Positions 40,981 through 49,482 of a stretch of DNA of 64,000 nucleotides are shown here, piece by piece (position 1 is the stretch's first letter; the number at the start of each line of letters is the position of its first letter). The stretch comes from Mesorhizobium sp. GbtcB19. Its GTDB lineage: Bacteria > Pseudomonadota > Alphaproteobacteria > Rhizobiales > Rhizobiaceae. The notes beneath the pieces were generated by a model. The model was given only the letters and a program-made list of their open reading frames with translations. It was not told the origin of the DNA and did no database searches. The position numbers and the translations under genes were made by a program. The stretch covers positions 295,149 through 359,148 of the forward strand of contig NZ_JAGXJY010000005.1 in the NCBI RefSeq assembly GCF_019091085.1, in the 5' to 3' direction.

Positions 40981-41883
40981 TCAGCCGAGATCGATCTGCA
41001 GGATTTCCGGCCGCACCCCGAAACGCACGGGCAGGATGCTGAAACCGAGCCCGCCGGAAACAATCAGGTTGCGGTCGCTTTCCACGACGTGACCATAGGC
41101 AAAGCGGTTGCCGTAAGCTGACGGCACGACCGGCGAATAACCGAACATTCGCACCTGGCCGCCATGGGTATGGCCGGATAATGTCAGTGAAACCCGCCAT
41201 GGCACTTTCGTGAAAATGTCGGGTTCATGCGCCAGCAGGATGATAGGATCGCTGCCTTGCACCTTGGCCAAGGTGCCGTCGAGATCGTCGAAGCCCTGGA
41301 AGCTGTCGCGGCCCTTGGCCTTATTCGGCAGCAGCGCCAGTTGGTCAGCGAGCCCCGCGATCCAAAAGCCCCGCCCGTCCTTTTCCAGCCGCACGACGTC
41401 GTTTTCCATGACGGGGATGCCAACATCTTCCAGCGCCTTGCGCGACGCTGTTGGGCCGGCTTCCGCGCGCTGCGCCAAGCTATCCGTCCACCAATCGTGA
41501 TTGCCGAGGATCGAGAACACGCCGAGCGGAGCCTTGAGCCCGGACAGCGCGTCTGCCCATTCCGCCACCCGCACCCAGCCCGTCACCAGCTTGGTTCCGG
41601 CGGTGTAGTCGCCAAGCAGGACAATGACATCGGGCTGCAGCGCATTGGCCTCTTCGGCCAGCGAGGCGATGCGCTCCGGCGTCATCCACGGCCGGCAGGC
41701 GTGGATGTCGGCCAGCGCTACGACGCGCAGCTTGAGCCCGGCCGGCCAGTGCGGCGGCGTCAGCGTGTAGCGCTTCACATGGGTCAGCAGCATCGGCTCG
41801 ATGCCGACGGCGTAGGCGCCAAGCGACACCATGGCGAAGGCCGAGCCGCCGACAAGGCGCAGGAAACCGCGTCTGGTGATCAT
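40981..41883 (-). CDS. Tat-exported metallophosphoesterase
   Basis: 300 residues. A twin-arginine signal (MITRRGFLRLVGGSAFAM) is followed by calcineurin-like motifs in order: ALADIHAC, VLLGDYTAG, ILGNHDWW, LAHEPD and LSGHTHGGQ. The metal-binding set looks complete. It resembles the YaeI-type phosphodiesterases. ATG at 41883 chosen to place the RR motif at the N-terminus. Confidence 0.87.
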   Translation of the reverse strand: MITRRGFLRLVGGSAFAMVSLGAYAVGIEPMLLTHVKRYTLTPPHWPAGLKLRVVALADIHACRPWMTPERIASLAEEANALQPDVIVLLGDYTAGTKLVTGWVRVAEWADALSGLKAPLGVFSILGNHDWWTDSLAQRAEAGPTASRKALEDVGIPVMENDVVRLEKDGRGFWIAGLADQLALLPNKAKGRDSFQGFDDLDGTLAKVQGSDPIILLAHEPDIFTKVPWRVSLTLSGHTHGGQVRMFGYSPVVPSAYGNRFAYGHVVESDRNLIVSGGLGFSILPVRFGVRPEILQIDLG

Positions 41884-42018
41884 GGATCGGCCCAAGCCCC
41901 CTTGGGATTGCAACATACAGCTGCCTTAAAGGCGGCAATTGCGCCCTGAGCTAGGCCAAGGCGCGCAGATTCCGCGCAGATCGGCCCATTGCGCGGCCGA
42001 ACGGCGAACAAATCTGCG

Positions 42019-43056
42019 TTACTCTTCCTGGAACAGGCTGATCTGCTGCTGGGCGATATCCTTCGGCGGATCGAGCCCCAGATGCCGCCACGCATTGGCG
42101 GTCAGCACGCGGCCGCGCGGCGTGCGCTGGATGAAGCCCTGCTGGATGAGATAGGGCTCGATGATGTCCTCGATCGCGTCGCGCGGCTCGGAAAGCCCGG
42201 CCGCGATCGTCTCGATGCCCACCGGCCCGCCGCCGAAATTGCGCGCGATCATCGACAGATAGCGGCGGTCGAGCGCGTCGAGGCCGAGCGCGTCGACCTC
42301 CAGTCTGGTCAGCGCTTCGTCGGCGATCTTCCTGTCGACATGCGCAGCACCCGCGACGCTGGCGAAGTCGCGCACCCGGCGCAACAGCCGGCCGGCGATG
42401 CGCGGCGTGCCACGCGCGCGGCGCGCGATCTCCACCGCGCCGTCGTCGCCGAGCGGCATCGACAGGATGCGGGCGCCGCGCCGCACGATCAACTCCAACT
42501 CCTCGACCGTGTAGAAATTGAGCCGCACCGGGATGCCGAAACGATCGCGCAGCGGATTGGTGAGAAGCCCGAGCCTTGTCGTCGCCGCGACCAGGGTGAA
42601 GCGGGCGAGGTCGATCTTGACCGAGCGCGCCGCCGGCCCCTCGCCGATGATGAGATCGAGCTGGAAATCCTCCATCGCCGGATAGAGGATTTCCTCGACC
42701 GCCGGATTGAGGCGATGGATCTCGTCGATGAACAGGACGTCGCGTTCCTCGAGATTGGTAAGCAGCGCCGCGAGATCGCCGGCCTTGGCGATGACCGGAC
42801 CGGAGGTCGAGCGGAAATTGACGCCGAGCTCGCGCGCCATGATCTGCGCCAGCGTCGTCTTGCCCAGTCCCGGCGGGCCGACGAACAGCACATGGTCGAG
42901 CGCCTCGCCGCGGCCCCTGGCGGCGTCGACGAAGACCTTCAGATTGGCGCGCACCGCCGCCTGGCCGACAAACTCGTCGAGCGACTGCGGCCGCAGCGTC
43001 TGGTCGGCATCCTCGCCGCGCTTGTCGGGGGCAATGAGGCGGGGCGAAAGGTTCAT
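42019..43056 (-). CDS. ruvB: Holliday junction helicase RuvB
   Basis: A 345-residue AAA+ motor: [12 protein letters not shown], Walker [10 protein letters not shown] (60-68), [11 protein letters not shown], sensor [17 protein letters not shown], and the C-terminal winged helix ([15 protein letters not shown]). It drives branch migration with RuvA. It follows ruvA by 43 bp. Confidence 0.97.
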   Translation of the reverse strand: MNLSPRLIAPDKRGEDADQTLRPQSLDEFVGQAAVRANLKVFVDAARGRGEALDHVLFVGPPGLGKTTLAQIMARELGVNFRSTSGPVIAKAGDLAALLTNLEERDVLFIDEIHRLNPAVEEILYPAMEDFQLDLIIGEGPAARSVKIDLARFTLVAATTRLGLLTNPLRDRFGIPVRLNFYTVEELELIVRRGARILSMPLGDDGAVEIARRARGTPRIAGRLLRRVRDFASVAGAAHVDRKIADEALTRLEVDALGLDALDRRYLSMIARNFGGGPVGIETIAAGLSEPRDAIEDIIEPYLIQQGFIQRTPRGRVLTANAWRHLGLDPPKDIAQQQISLFQEE

Positions 43057-43099
43057 GCCGCCTTCCTTGCATAGGACCGATGGCGGAACAAGCGCCGCC

Positions 43100-43720
43100 T
43101 CACCGCGCCAGTTCCTTCAGGCCGAAGCGGATCAACTTCGAGGCGTCAGCTCCCTCGCCGGCCGATTTCAGCGCCGCCGCAACCGCGTTCGCCGCGATGT
43201 CGCGCGAATAGCCGAGATTGACCAGCGCCGAGACTGCATCCGTGATCGGCGCGGCCGCGACCCCTTCGCCGAGCTCCTGCTTGAGGCCGATCGTGCCGGT
43301 GGCCGCGCCAGCATAGGCCGGCGCCTTGGTGCGCAATTCGGTGATGATGCGTTCGGCCACCTTCTTGCCGACGCCAGGAGCGCGGGAAACCATGGCGATG
43401 TCGCGCAGAGCGATCGCATTGGCGAGGTCGGCCGGCGCCAGCGTCGACAGCACGGCCAGCGCCACCTTGGCGCCGACGCCCTGCACATTGTTCATCAACA
43501 GCCGGAACCACTCGCGTTCCAGTCCGGACTGGAAGCCGTAGAGCCGGATCATGTCCTCGCGCACATAGGTCTCGATGAACAGCACCACCGCCTCGCCGGG
43601 CGACGGCAATGATGCCAGGGTGCGCGCCGAGCAATGGGCGACATAGCCGACGCCGTGCACGTCGATGAGGCAGGTATCCTCGTCGATCTCGTCCAGCGTG
43701 CCTTTCAGCTTGCCGATCAT
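43100..43720 (-). CDS. ruvA: Holliday junction DNA-binding protein RuvA
   Basis: A 206-residue protein: OB-fold start [31 protein letters not shown], helix-hairpin-helix motifs ([30 protein letters not shown]), acidic pin region, and a C-terminal RuvB-binding domain. It begins ten bases after the vapC stop, so it may be co-transcribed with the toxin-antitoxin genes. Confidence 0.96.
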   Translation of the reverse strand: MIGKLKGTLDEIDEDTCLIDVHGVGYVAHCSARTLASLPSPGEAVVLFIETYVREDMIRLYGFQSGLEREWFRLLMNNVQGVGAKVALAVLSTLAPADLANAIALRDIAMVSRAPGVGKKVAERIITELRTKAPAYAGAATGTIGLKQELGEGVAAAPITDAVSALVNLGYSRDIAANAVAAALKSAGEGADASKLIRFGLKELAR

Positions 43721-43730
43721 GGTGTAGCCT

Positions 43731-44150
43731 TCATGGAAGCGTTTCTGGCGAAATGATTTCGAGTTCGGGGAAGTAGCTGCGGTAGCGAGGCGCGTCGCGC
43801 GTCAGGAGACGGTGCCCGGCAACGGCCGCATGCGCGCCGATGAAAAAATCGGGAAGCGTCCGCTCCCGCAAGCCGCCGGCGCGGCGATAGCGTGAATGCG
43901 CGACACCGGCCAGGAATGCCGCCCCCCAAGGCAGGGACTCCCGATCGATCTCCAGCATGTCGGCCGCTCTTTTGAGCTGCGCCTCCGTGGCGATCAGCGG
44001 AGCAAGTTCAGCCCATACGATCTGGTTGACGACCAGTGCACCCTCGCGGCGGCAGGAAGCGATGGCATCGGTCGACCATGCCGTCGAGGCGCCGCCCGGC
44101 CCCCAGACGTCGATCAGCACATTCGTGTCAATCAAGGTCGAGGTGCTCAC
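43731..44150 (-). CDS. vapC: VapC-type PIN-domain toxin
   Basis: A 139-residue PIN nuclease. The acidic residues are in place: Asp8 ([11 protein letters not shown]), Glu48 (WAELAP), Asp101 ([10 protein letters not shown]) and Asp119 (TRDAPRY). VapC toxins cut tRNA or rRNA. The ORF start overlaps the end of vapB by 23 bp. It sits inside the ruvCAB cluster. Confidence 0.92.
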   Translation of the reverse strand: MSTSTLIDTNVLIDVWGPGGASTAWSTDAIASCRREGALVVNQIVWAELAPLIATEAQLKRAADMLEIDRESLPWGAAFLAGVAHSRYRRAGGLRERTLPDFFIGAHAAVAGHRLLTRDAPRYRSYFPELEIISPETLP

Positions 44151-44397
44151 GTGGTCCCCTCAACCACTCGACATATTCATCGGCGTCCATGCCCTTGAGG
44201 TCCAGGGTCCCCGCCATGCTGGCAAGGGTTTTCCTGAACCTGCGCGACGCTTCCTCCTTGGAGAGGTTTTCGTTGATGGCAACAAGCCGCGCCCCCTCGT
44301 CGGTCGCTACGAACTTCACCTCGGAGCCCGGACCGATACCCAGGTGATCCCTTATCTGCTTGGGGATTGTGACTTGCCCCTTTGTGGTCACGCGCAT
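44128..44397 (-). CDS. vapB: VapB-type antitoxin (AbrB/SpoVT fold)
   Basis: An 89-residue protein whose first ~45 residues form a swapped-hairpin AbrB DNA-binding domain (MRVTTKGQVTIPKQIRDHLGIGPGSEVKFV). A charged tail binds the toxin. A perfect palindrome lies three bases before the ATG and includes its ribosome-binding site, fitting autoregulation. Confidence 0.92.
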   Translation of the reverse strand: MRVTTKGQVTIPKQIRDHLGIGPGSEVKFVATDEGARLVAINENLSKEEASRRFRKTLASMAGTLDLKGMDADEYVEWLRGPREHLDLD

Positions 44398-44399
44398 GG

Positions 44400-44418
44400 T
44401 AATACCTCTGAGGTATTA
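44400..44418. promoter_or_regulatory. vapBC operator palindrome
   Basis: TAATACCTC-T-GAGGTATTA, a perfect 19 bp inverted repeat immediately upstream of the vapB start. Its minus-strand GAGG doubles as the ribosome-binding site. Confidence 0.75.
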
Positions 44419-44450
44419 CTTACTGCATGACCTGGAACAAGTCAAGAACA

Positions 44451-44960
44451 TCACCCCGCGGCCGCCATCCGATAGGCGACGCTCGGGCGGTGATGCGCAT
44501 GACAGATGGCGATGGCAAGAGCATCGGCGGCGTCGTCGGTGTCGAAGACCGCCCTAGGCATCAGCACCTTGACCATCATGTGGATCTGCTTCTTTTCGCC
44601 GTGGCCGACGCCGATCACCGCTTTCTTGACCGCGTTGGGCGCGTATTCGGCGACCACCAGTCCGGCGCGCGCCGGCACCAGCATGGCAATGCCGCGCGCC
44701 TGGCCGAGCTTCAGCGTCGCCGTCGCATCCTTGTTGACGAAGGTCTGCTCGACCGCTGCTTCATGCGGCATGGTCTGGTGCAGCACCTCGACCAACCCGT
44801 CATGCAGCTGGCAAAGCCTTGTCGCCAATGGCGCCTTGTCGTCCGAACGCACGGTGCCGGACGCAACGAAGCGCAGCGAATTGCCCACGCTTTCGACGAT
44901 GCCCCAGCCGGTGCGCCTCAGGCCCGGATCGATGCCGATGATGCGAATCGCTTCCCCCAT
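44451..44960 (-). CDS. ruvC: Holliday junction resolvase RuvC
   Basis: A 169-residue RNase H-fold endonuclease: [19 protein letters not shown] (first catalytic Asp), [22 protein letters not shown] (Glu), [20 protein letters not shown], and [18 protein letters not shown] (paired Asp). It resolves junctions processed by RuvAB. It is separated from ruvA by the vapBC pair. Confidence 0.96.
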   Translation of the reverse strand: MGEAIRIIGIDPGLRRTGWGIVESVGNSLRFVASGTVRSDDKAPLATRLCQLHDGLVEVLHQTMPHEAAVEQTFVNKDATATLKLGQARGIAMLVPARAGLVVAEYAPNAVKKAVIGVGHGEKKQIHMMVKVLMPRAVFDTDDAADALAIAICHAHHRPSVAYRMAAAG

Positions 44961-45049
44961 GCGCCAAGTCTAGCCGTGGCGGCAAGCGATGCCAGCAAAA
45001 TGTGAACAAACCGGAAACAATTGTGATCTTACCATCGTCGCGCGACGGA

Positions 45050-46114
45050 TCAGTTCATCATGCGACGGACGGTTTTCGACAGCCGCATGAGAAATTCCGG
45101 TCTGGACGAAGCCACCAGCTTCCATGCCAGCACCGCGTTGCCCATGCGCCGCGGGAGGATGCCGATGCAAAGGAACCAGGCCGCCAGAGCAGCCCGCCGC
45201 CGCCAGGATGCTTTCATTTCCAGGCTGGCGGCGGCGCCCGCCCTTGCGAGTCCCAGCCGGGAGTCGGTCGTAACCGGATGCCGGGGCTCGTCGACACAGA
45301 GCGAAGCCAGCCGCTCTTCCAGGTGAACCGGATCGCGAAGGCCGGCATCCTGCGGCACTGTCAGACCGATCTCGGCCGCCCGGCCGGACAATGCTTCAAG
45401 GCGCCGGAAATCATGCTCTACGCGCCAGCGCGCCCGCTCTGCCAGCTTTTCGGCGAAGATCGAATGGTTGGCGCCGTGGATGCGATAGGCGCCAAGGCAG
45501 GTGTCGATGGATTTCACCTCTCCTTGAAGTGGCGCGAGCGTCGCCAGATAGCCGTCGGCGCCTTGCCGGAAATCGCGTTCCGGCACGGGCATTATCGCTT
45601 CCAGCGCCTCACGGTCGAACGCCAGCCCGCTTGTCACCGTCGTATGATAGCGTCCCTTCCGCAGCAATTCCGGGACGACGTCCCCGGAGTCGAACGCCTG
45701 TTCCGGCGGCGGAAAGACATCCTTGATCTGCTGGTCCTCATCGACGAGATGCAGTCTGAATTGCGCCTGCGCGACGGCTGAGTCCCACTCGCCAAGCACC
45801 TCGGAGATGGCGTTCGGATAGAGATAGTCGTCGGCGTCGAGGAAGAGAACGATCTTTCCGGTGCTCGCCTCGAACCCGGTGTTGAATGCAGCGGCATGCC
45901 CGCCATTCCGGTGCCTCAGGCATGGGCGGATCTTGTCGCCATAGGATTCGATGACGGCCACCGACGCGTCGGTCGATGCGTCATCGACGACCACGACCTC
46001 GACATTTCGGTGGTCCTGCTCCAGGGCGCTGTCGATGGCGCGTCCCAGAAATTGTTCATAGTTATAATTCGGGATGATGATCGATACCGGGACGCGGTCC
46101 AATGGCGAATGCAC
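45050..46114 (-). CDS. Family 2 glycosyltransferase
   Basis: A 354-residue GT-A enzyme: SIIIPNYNYEQFLGRAIDSAL, VVVDDASTDAS, and the metal-binding FLDADDYLYP (Asp93/Asp95). The C-terminal ~100 residues contain a basic hydrophobic segment (RRRAALAAWFLCIGILPRRMG) that may associate with the membrane. It probably transfers a sugar in surface polysaccharide synthesis. It stands alone between ruvC and rcdA. Confidence 0.88.
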   Translation of the reverse strand: MHSPLDRVPVSIIIPNYNYEQFLGRAIDSALEQDHRNVEVVVVDDASTDASVAVIESYGDKIRPCLRHRNGGHAAAFNTGFEASTGKIVLFLDADDYLYPNAISEVLGEWDSAVAQAQFRLHLVDEDQQIKDVFPPPEQAFDSGDVVPELLRKGRYHTTVTSGLAFDREALEAIMPVPERDFRQGADGYLATLAPLQGEVKSIDTCLGAYRIHGANHSIFAEKLAERARWRVEHDFRRLEALSGRAAEIGLTVPQDAGLRDPVHLEERLASLCVDEPRHPVTTDSRLGLARAGAAASLEMKASWRRRAALAAWFLCIGILPRRMGNAVLAWKLVASSRPEFLMRLSKTVRRMMN

Positions 46115-46416
46115 GGGTCAAGCCTCGCAATCTGCTTTGGTCACAGTGACGGTGATTTGTTGCAAAACCGGGTCGGGTTGAGCCGGCTGCGGCGAACGGC
46201 CCCAACTAGGGGCCTATCGCCTCAAGGCAAGGTTTTTCTTCTCGGGAAGGCCCTGCTGGCCGTCAATGCGACGAAGGCTGCCGCAATATCAAAGAGCGGC
46301 TGGAGCCGCAGACGTCCAACATCACGGCTCGCCAGATCACAACCCGCCAGATCACAACCCGATTGAGGGGATGCCGGCTTAGGGCGGGTTACGCGGTGTT
46401 TGCTGCAAGCGCCGTT
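46115..46416. other. 302 bp intergenic region, glycosyltransferase / rcdA
   Basis: No gene is seen. It contains a perfect 15 bp tandem duplication, CGCCAGATCACAACC, at 46330-46344 and 46345-46359. No clear rcdA terminator. Confidence 0.5.
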
Positions 46417-46947
46417 TCAGCCGCGGGCGAATGCCGTGTTCAGGAGGCTGATCTGGTCGGAAACCGGATTGGCCCGGCGGCTGGGGGCGTGCGTGTCGTT
46501 GATGACGCCGCCATAGATTTCTTCGTCCATGCGCCGCACCAGCGCCTGCAGGCGCAACGAACGCGTCACCAGCTCGAGAAATTCCTTCGGCAGTTCGTTC
46601 CAGCCGAGCGCCTCGTCATGCGCGGACGCGGTGTCGAGCCGCACCTTGGATTTTTCGGAAGCAACCTGGTCGCGCGTCATCTCGCCGGAATTCGCCGCCC
46701 GCTGCAGCAAGAGCCAGGAGGCGACCTGCATCAGCCTGGTGGTCAGCCGCATCGATTCGGCCGCATAGAGCGTCGCCGCCGTGCGCGACAATTTCTTGGC
46801 CTCCAGCCTGCCCTTGCCATCGAGATATTCGGCGGCCTGTTCGACCAGCCCCATGCCTTCCTGGTAGAGCGGCTTGAAGGATTGGGAGAAAACCCGGCGC
46901 TCCGCCAACTTGATGGTTTTCGCGCTGCCCTTCGAAGGCTCGTTCAT
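46417..46947 (-). CDS. rcdA: RcdA-like protein (DUF1465), regulator of CtrA degradation
   Basis: A 176-residue helical protein with the conserved core YQEGMGLVEQAAEYLDGKGR, AESMRLTTRLMQVASWLLLQRA and NSGEMT. In Caulobacter RcdA is an adaptor that brings CtrA and other substrates to ClpXP. A perfect CtrA box lies ~115 bp upstream of the start, suggesting feedback. Family call is strong; function in this organism is inferred. Confidence 0.88.
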   Translation of the reverse strand: MNEPSKGSAKTIKLAERRVFSQSFKPLYQEGMGLVEQAAEYLDGKGRLEAKKLSRTAATLYAAESMRLTTRLMQVASWLLLQRAANSGEMTRDQVASEKSKVRLDTASAHDEALGWNELPKEFLELVTRSLRLQALVRRMDEEIYGGVINDTHAPSRRANPVSDQISLLNTAFARG

Positions 46948-47062
46948 CGATACGCCCCTGCACTGCCGCCAGCCGATTCGACTATCCTTGCCGACGTGGC
47001 CAGCACCCTAAATGACTGAGGCTTGAAAATGCGCTTCGATGCCCATGAAGGCAAGCGCATGT

Positions 47063-47078
47063 TTAACAAACGGTTAAC
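47063..47078 (-). promoter_or_regulatory. CtrA box upstream of rcdA
   Basis: Plus-strand TTAA-CAAACGG-TTAAC is a perfect consensus match. It lies 116 bp before the rcdA ATG and also just past the terminator of the candidate small RNA. Confidence 0.65.
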
Positions 47079-47108
47079 GCCGCGGCGTTCGCACCTGCCG
47101 CCCGCGAA

Positions 47109-47206
47109 CAAAAAAAGAGCCGCGGATAAGGCGGCTCTCAGGAGTTTAACAGGGAGGCGTCAAACAAAGTGGCTCCAACCACTCGGTAAGAATCCAGCAA
47201 AACTGG
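47109..47206 (-). ncRNA. Candidate trans-acting small RNA, ~98 nt
   Basis: On the minus strand a -10-like TACTAT (47218-47213) is followed by three hairpins. These are ATCCAG-TTTTG-CTGGAT; GTGG-TTGGAG-CCAC; and a terminator stem AGAGCCGC / GCGGCTCT (47138-47131 with 47123-47116) ending in seven T. The unpaired stretch before the terminator holds two anti-Shine-Dalgarno-like blocks, GCCTCCCTG and ACTCCTG. No ORF explains this terminator. The layout fits Hfq-dependent rhizobial sRNAs. Confidence 0.6.
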
Positions 47207-47232
47207 ATGTGGATAGTAAACGCCTGTAAAGC

Positions 47233-47248
47233 TTAATGAAGCCTTAAC
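47233..47248 (-). promoter_or_regulatory. CtrA box overlapping the candidate sRNA promoter
   Basis: TTAA-TGAAGCC-TTAAC on the plus strand. On the minus strand the second half-site overlaps a -35-like TTCATT placed 17 bp from the -10, the usual position for CtrA activation. Confidence 0.6.
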
Positions 47249-47479
47249 GCGGCGGCGATTTTTTGACCGAACGCGTGTTCGTGTGCCGGAACAGGACAGG
47301 TGGCCCCGCTTCGGAATCGTCCGAAAGCCCGATTTTCCGAACGCCGCTCGCGGCTCCGAAACATGCCGGCTGCCGCCGCGGCATCGTTCCGAAACATGCG
47401 CCACGCAAAAGCCCGCTCCTCTCAGGCGCTGCGCAAACCCGCGTCGGCGCAAATCAACAAGCACATCCAGGAGCAAACC

Positions 47480-48031
47480 ATGGATTGGTATTCGATCGTC
47501 AAATTCCTGCACGTTGTTTCGGCCATTTTGTGGGTCGGCGGCGGCTTCGTGCTGTTCCTGCTCGGCGTGCTGGCCGAGCGCGCCGGCAACATCGAGGACA
47601 AGCTGCAGGCGATGCGCGCCAGCGGGCAGCTCGGCGGCAAGTTCTTCGCGCCGATGTCGATGCTGACGCTGGTCTTCGGCCTCGTCATGTGCGGCTTCTG
47701 GGTCGGTTTTGGCGAGCTGTGGATCGTCATCGGCCTCGTCGGCTATGCCACGACCTTCTCGATCGGCATGCTGATCTTCAAGCCGACCGGCGAGCGCATG
47801 GGCGCCATGGTCGCCCAGGACGGCGTGTCGCCGGCGGTTCTCGCCATCGGCCAGCGCATGATGAACTGGGCGCGCCTCGACTACGCGGTGATGCTGGTGA
47901 TCATCGCCGACATGGTGCTGAAGCCGACTTTGCACGATATCGGCATTCTTGCCGGCATGGCGATGGTGGTTGCGCTGGGCGCCGCGCTGGCCTTCGGCGG
48001 CAGCCGCCAGATGCTGCCGAGCGCCGCTTGA
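47480..48031 (+). CDS. DUF2269 integral membrane protein
   Basis: A 183-residue protein with about four hydrophobic helices. The family start is MDWYSIVKFLHVVSAILWVGGGFVLF, with a conserved His and Trp in the first helix; next comes FAPMSMLTLVFGLVMCGFWVG. The function of the family is not established. ATG at 47480 follows AGGAGCAAACC; the frame is open upstream to 47300 but lacks conserved sequence. Confidence 0.82.
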   Translation: MDWYSIVKFLHVVSAILWVGGGFVLFLLGVLAERAGNIEDKLQAMRASGQLGGKFFAPMSMLTLVFGLVMCGFWVGFGELWIVIGLVGYATTFSIGMLIFKPTGERMGAMVAQDGVSPAVLAIGQRMMNWARLDYAVMLVIIADMVLKPTLHDIGILAGMAMVVALGAALAFGGSRQMLPSAA

Positions 48032-48045
48032 CGTTGTAATTCTTG

Positions 48046-48075
48046 GAACGAGGCGGCCGGCTGGCCGCTTCGTTC
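48046..48075. terminator. Hairpin between convergent DUF2269 and TSUP genes
   Basis: GAACGAGGCGGCC-GGCT-GGCCGCTTCGTTC, a 13 bp stem (one G-T pair) with a tetraloop, touching the TSUP stop. There is no U tract, so termination efficiency is uncertain. Confidence 0.5.
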
Positions 48076-48845
48076 TACATGAGGCCGACGATGCCATCCC
48101 ACAGCAGCTTGACGGCGACCACCGCCACCGTGGCGTAGGTGAACGGATAGAAGATTTCCGGCCGCATGCGGCGCACCAGCCAGGCACCGGCGATGGTCGA
48201 AAGCGGCGCCAACGGCATCAGCACCGCCGAGGCGGTAAGGTTGGTGGTGTCGAACTGGCCGAGCGCGAAGTAAGGGATGAGCTTCAGCGCGTTGGTGGCG
48301 GCAAAGAAGATCGCCGCCGTGCCCGACAGCACTTTCGGGTCGAGCCGGATCGGCAGCGCATAGACCTGGAAGGGCGGGCCGCCGACATGGGCGACGAAGC
48401 TGGTGAAGCCGGCCACCGTGCCCCAGAAGGCTGCGGCCATGCGGTTCGGCTCCGCCGCATGGTCGGCGCCATGCCGGAACTGCAGGTAGAGCCAGCGCAG
48501 CACGAAGACCAGCGCGACGGCGCCGACGATCAGCCGCACCATCTCCTCGGTGACCAACGCCGCGGTCAGCCAGCCGAGTCCGATCCCGATGACGGCGCCG
48601 GGCATCATGTCGACCAGCATCTTGCGGTCATAGACGCCCCACCAGGTCCACACCGAAACGATGTCCATCAGGCACAGGATCGGCAGCAGGATGGCGGCCG
48701 CCTGAACCGGCGGCATCGTCAGCGCCATCAATGGCACGCCGACAAAGCCGACGGCGCCGCCGAAGCCGCCTTTCGACAGGCCGACAAGGATCACCGCCGG
48801 GATGGCGGCGGCATAGAACCACGGGTCGCTGAGCAGGCCTGACAT
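48075..48845 (-). CDS. TSUP/TauE-SafE family membrane transporter
   Basis: A 256-residue protein with ~8 hydrophobic helices. The two family signatures are in place: VGLSKGGFGGAVGFVGVPLMAL in the first half and GFTSFVAHVGGPPFQVYALP in the second. Relatives export sulfite, sulfoacetate or similar anions. ATG at 48845; an in-frame TTG two codons upstream exists. Confidence 0.87.
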   Translation of the reverse strand: MSGLLSDPWFYAAAIPAVILVGLSKGGFGGAVGFVGVPLMALTMPPVQAAAILLPILCLMDIVSVWTWWGVYDRKMLVDMMPGAVIGIGLGWLTAALVTEEMVRLIVGAVALVFVLRWLYLQFRHGADHAAEPNRMAAAFWGTVAGFTSFVAHVGGPPFQVYALPIRLDPKVLSGTAAIFFAATNALKLIPYFALGQFDTTNLTASAVLMPLAPLSTIAGAWLVRRMRPEIFYPFTYATVAVVAVKLLWDGIVGLM

Positions 48846-49006
48846 CGGCAAAGGAAGGTTGAGGAAGGCGGGAGTTCAGCCATAGCGCAGAATACCGCCG
48901 CCGGGATAGTCAATAATGCCGGCATCCACTATTTGCCGGGCCGACGTGGACGGCCGGCCGCGCCGCGATGCCTTGTCGGCCGGTTCGCCAACTCCGAGGT
49001 GTGGAA

Positions 49007-49394
49007 ATGAGCGCGATCAGCATTCGCCGAGCCCGCGAAACGGACGTCGCGGCAATCGTCGCGATGCTTGCCGACGACGCGCTCGGCCGGGCCCGTGAAG
49101 ACGCCAGCCTGCCGCTGTCGCAGGCCTATCTCGACGCCTTCGCGGCGATAGACGGCGATCCGAACCAGTTCCTCGCCGTGATGACCGATGGCGACGAAAC
49201 CATCGGCACGCTGCAGATCACCTTTATCGCCGGACTGTCGCTGCGTGGCGCCAGGCGCGGCCAGATCGAGGCCGTGCGCGTCGCCGAGCACCGGCGTCCA
49301 GCTGACCACCAACAAGAGCCGGCTCGAGGCGCATCGCTTCTACGACCGGCTTGGCTTCAAGGCCAGCCACATCGGCTACAAGCTGGAGCTTTAG
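49007..49394 (+). pseudogene. GNAT acetyltransferase, broken by an internal deletion and frameshift
   Basis: The first frame begins MSAISIRRARETDVAAIVAMLADDALG and runs through TLQITFIAGLSLRGARRGQIEAVRVAEHR. The family ending QLTTNKSRLEAHRFYDRLGFKASHIGYKLEL follows at once in another frame, from about 49286. The ~30 residues that normally lie between, including the acetyl-CoA-binding R/Q-x-x-G-x-G/A loop, are missing. Read straight through, the first frame continues into nonsense to 49486. Likely inactive. Confidence 0.85.
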
Positions 49395-49482
49395 CCGGCC
49401 GACTGTTCAAGCACCGCGCTTTGCTCTATGCCGCAATGCAACCATCTTCGCCCGGCATAGGCGAAACCGGGATCGAAGGCCA

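Larger units (their letters stand above)
46948..47479. other. 532 bp regulatory region, rcdA / DUF2269 gene
   Basis: Contains two perfect CtrA boxes (47063-47078 and 47233-47248) and a candidate small RNA (47109-47206, minus strand). The GC-rich remainder up to 47479 shows nothing else recognisable. Confidence 0.6.

Noticed and set aside
46330..46359. 15 bp tandem duplication as a regulatory iteron
   Set aside because: Only two copies, no palindromic character and no promoter nearby; more likely a replication slip.
47023..47229. 68-codon plus-strand frame upstream of the DUF2269 gene
   Set aside because: It crosses a CtrA box and the candidate sRNA terminator, is unusually Lys/Arg-rich and has no ribosome-binding site.
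48044..48075. GGAAC ... CGTT as an EcfG promoter
   Set aside because: The spacing is 21 bp, outside 16-17, and the sequence is the stem of a hairpin between convergent genes.
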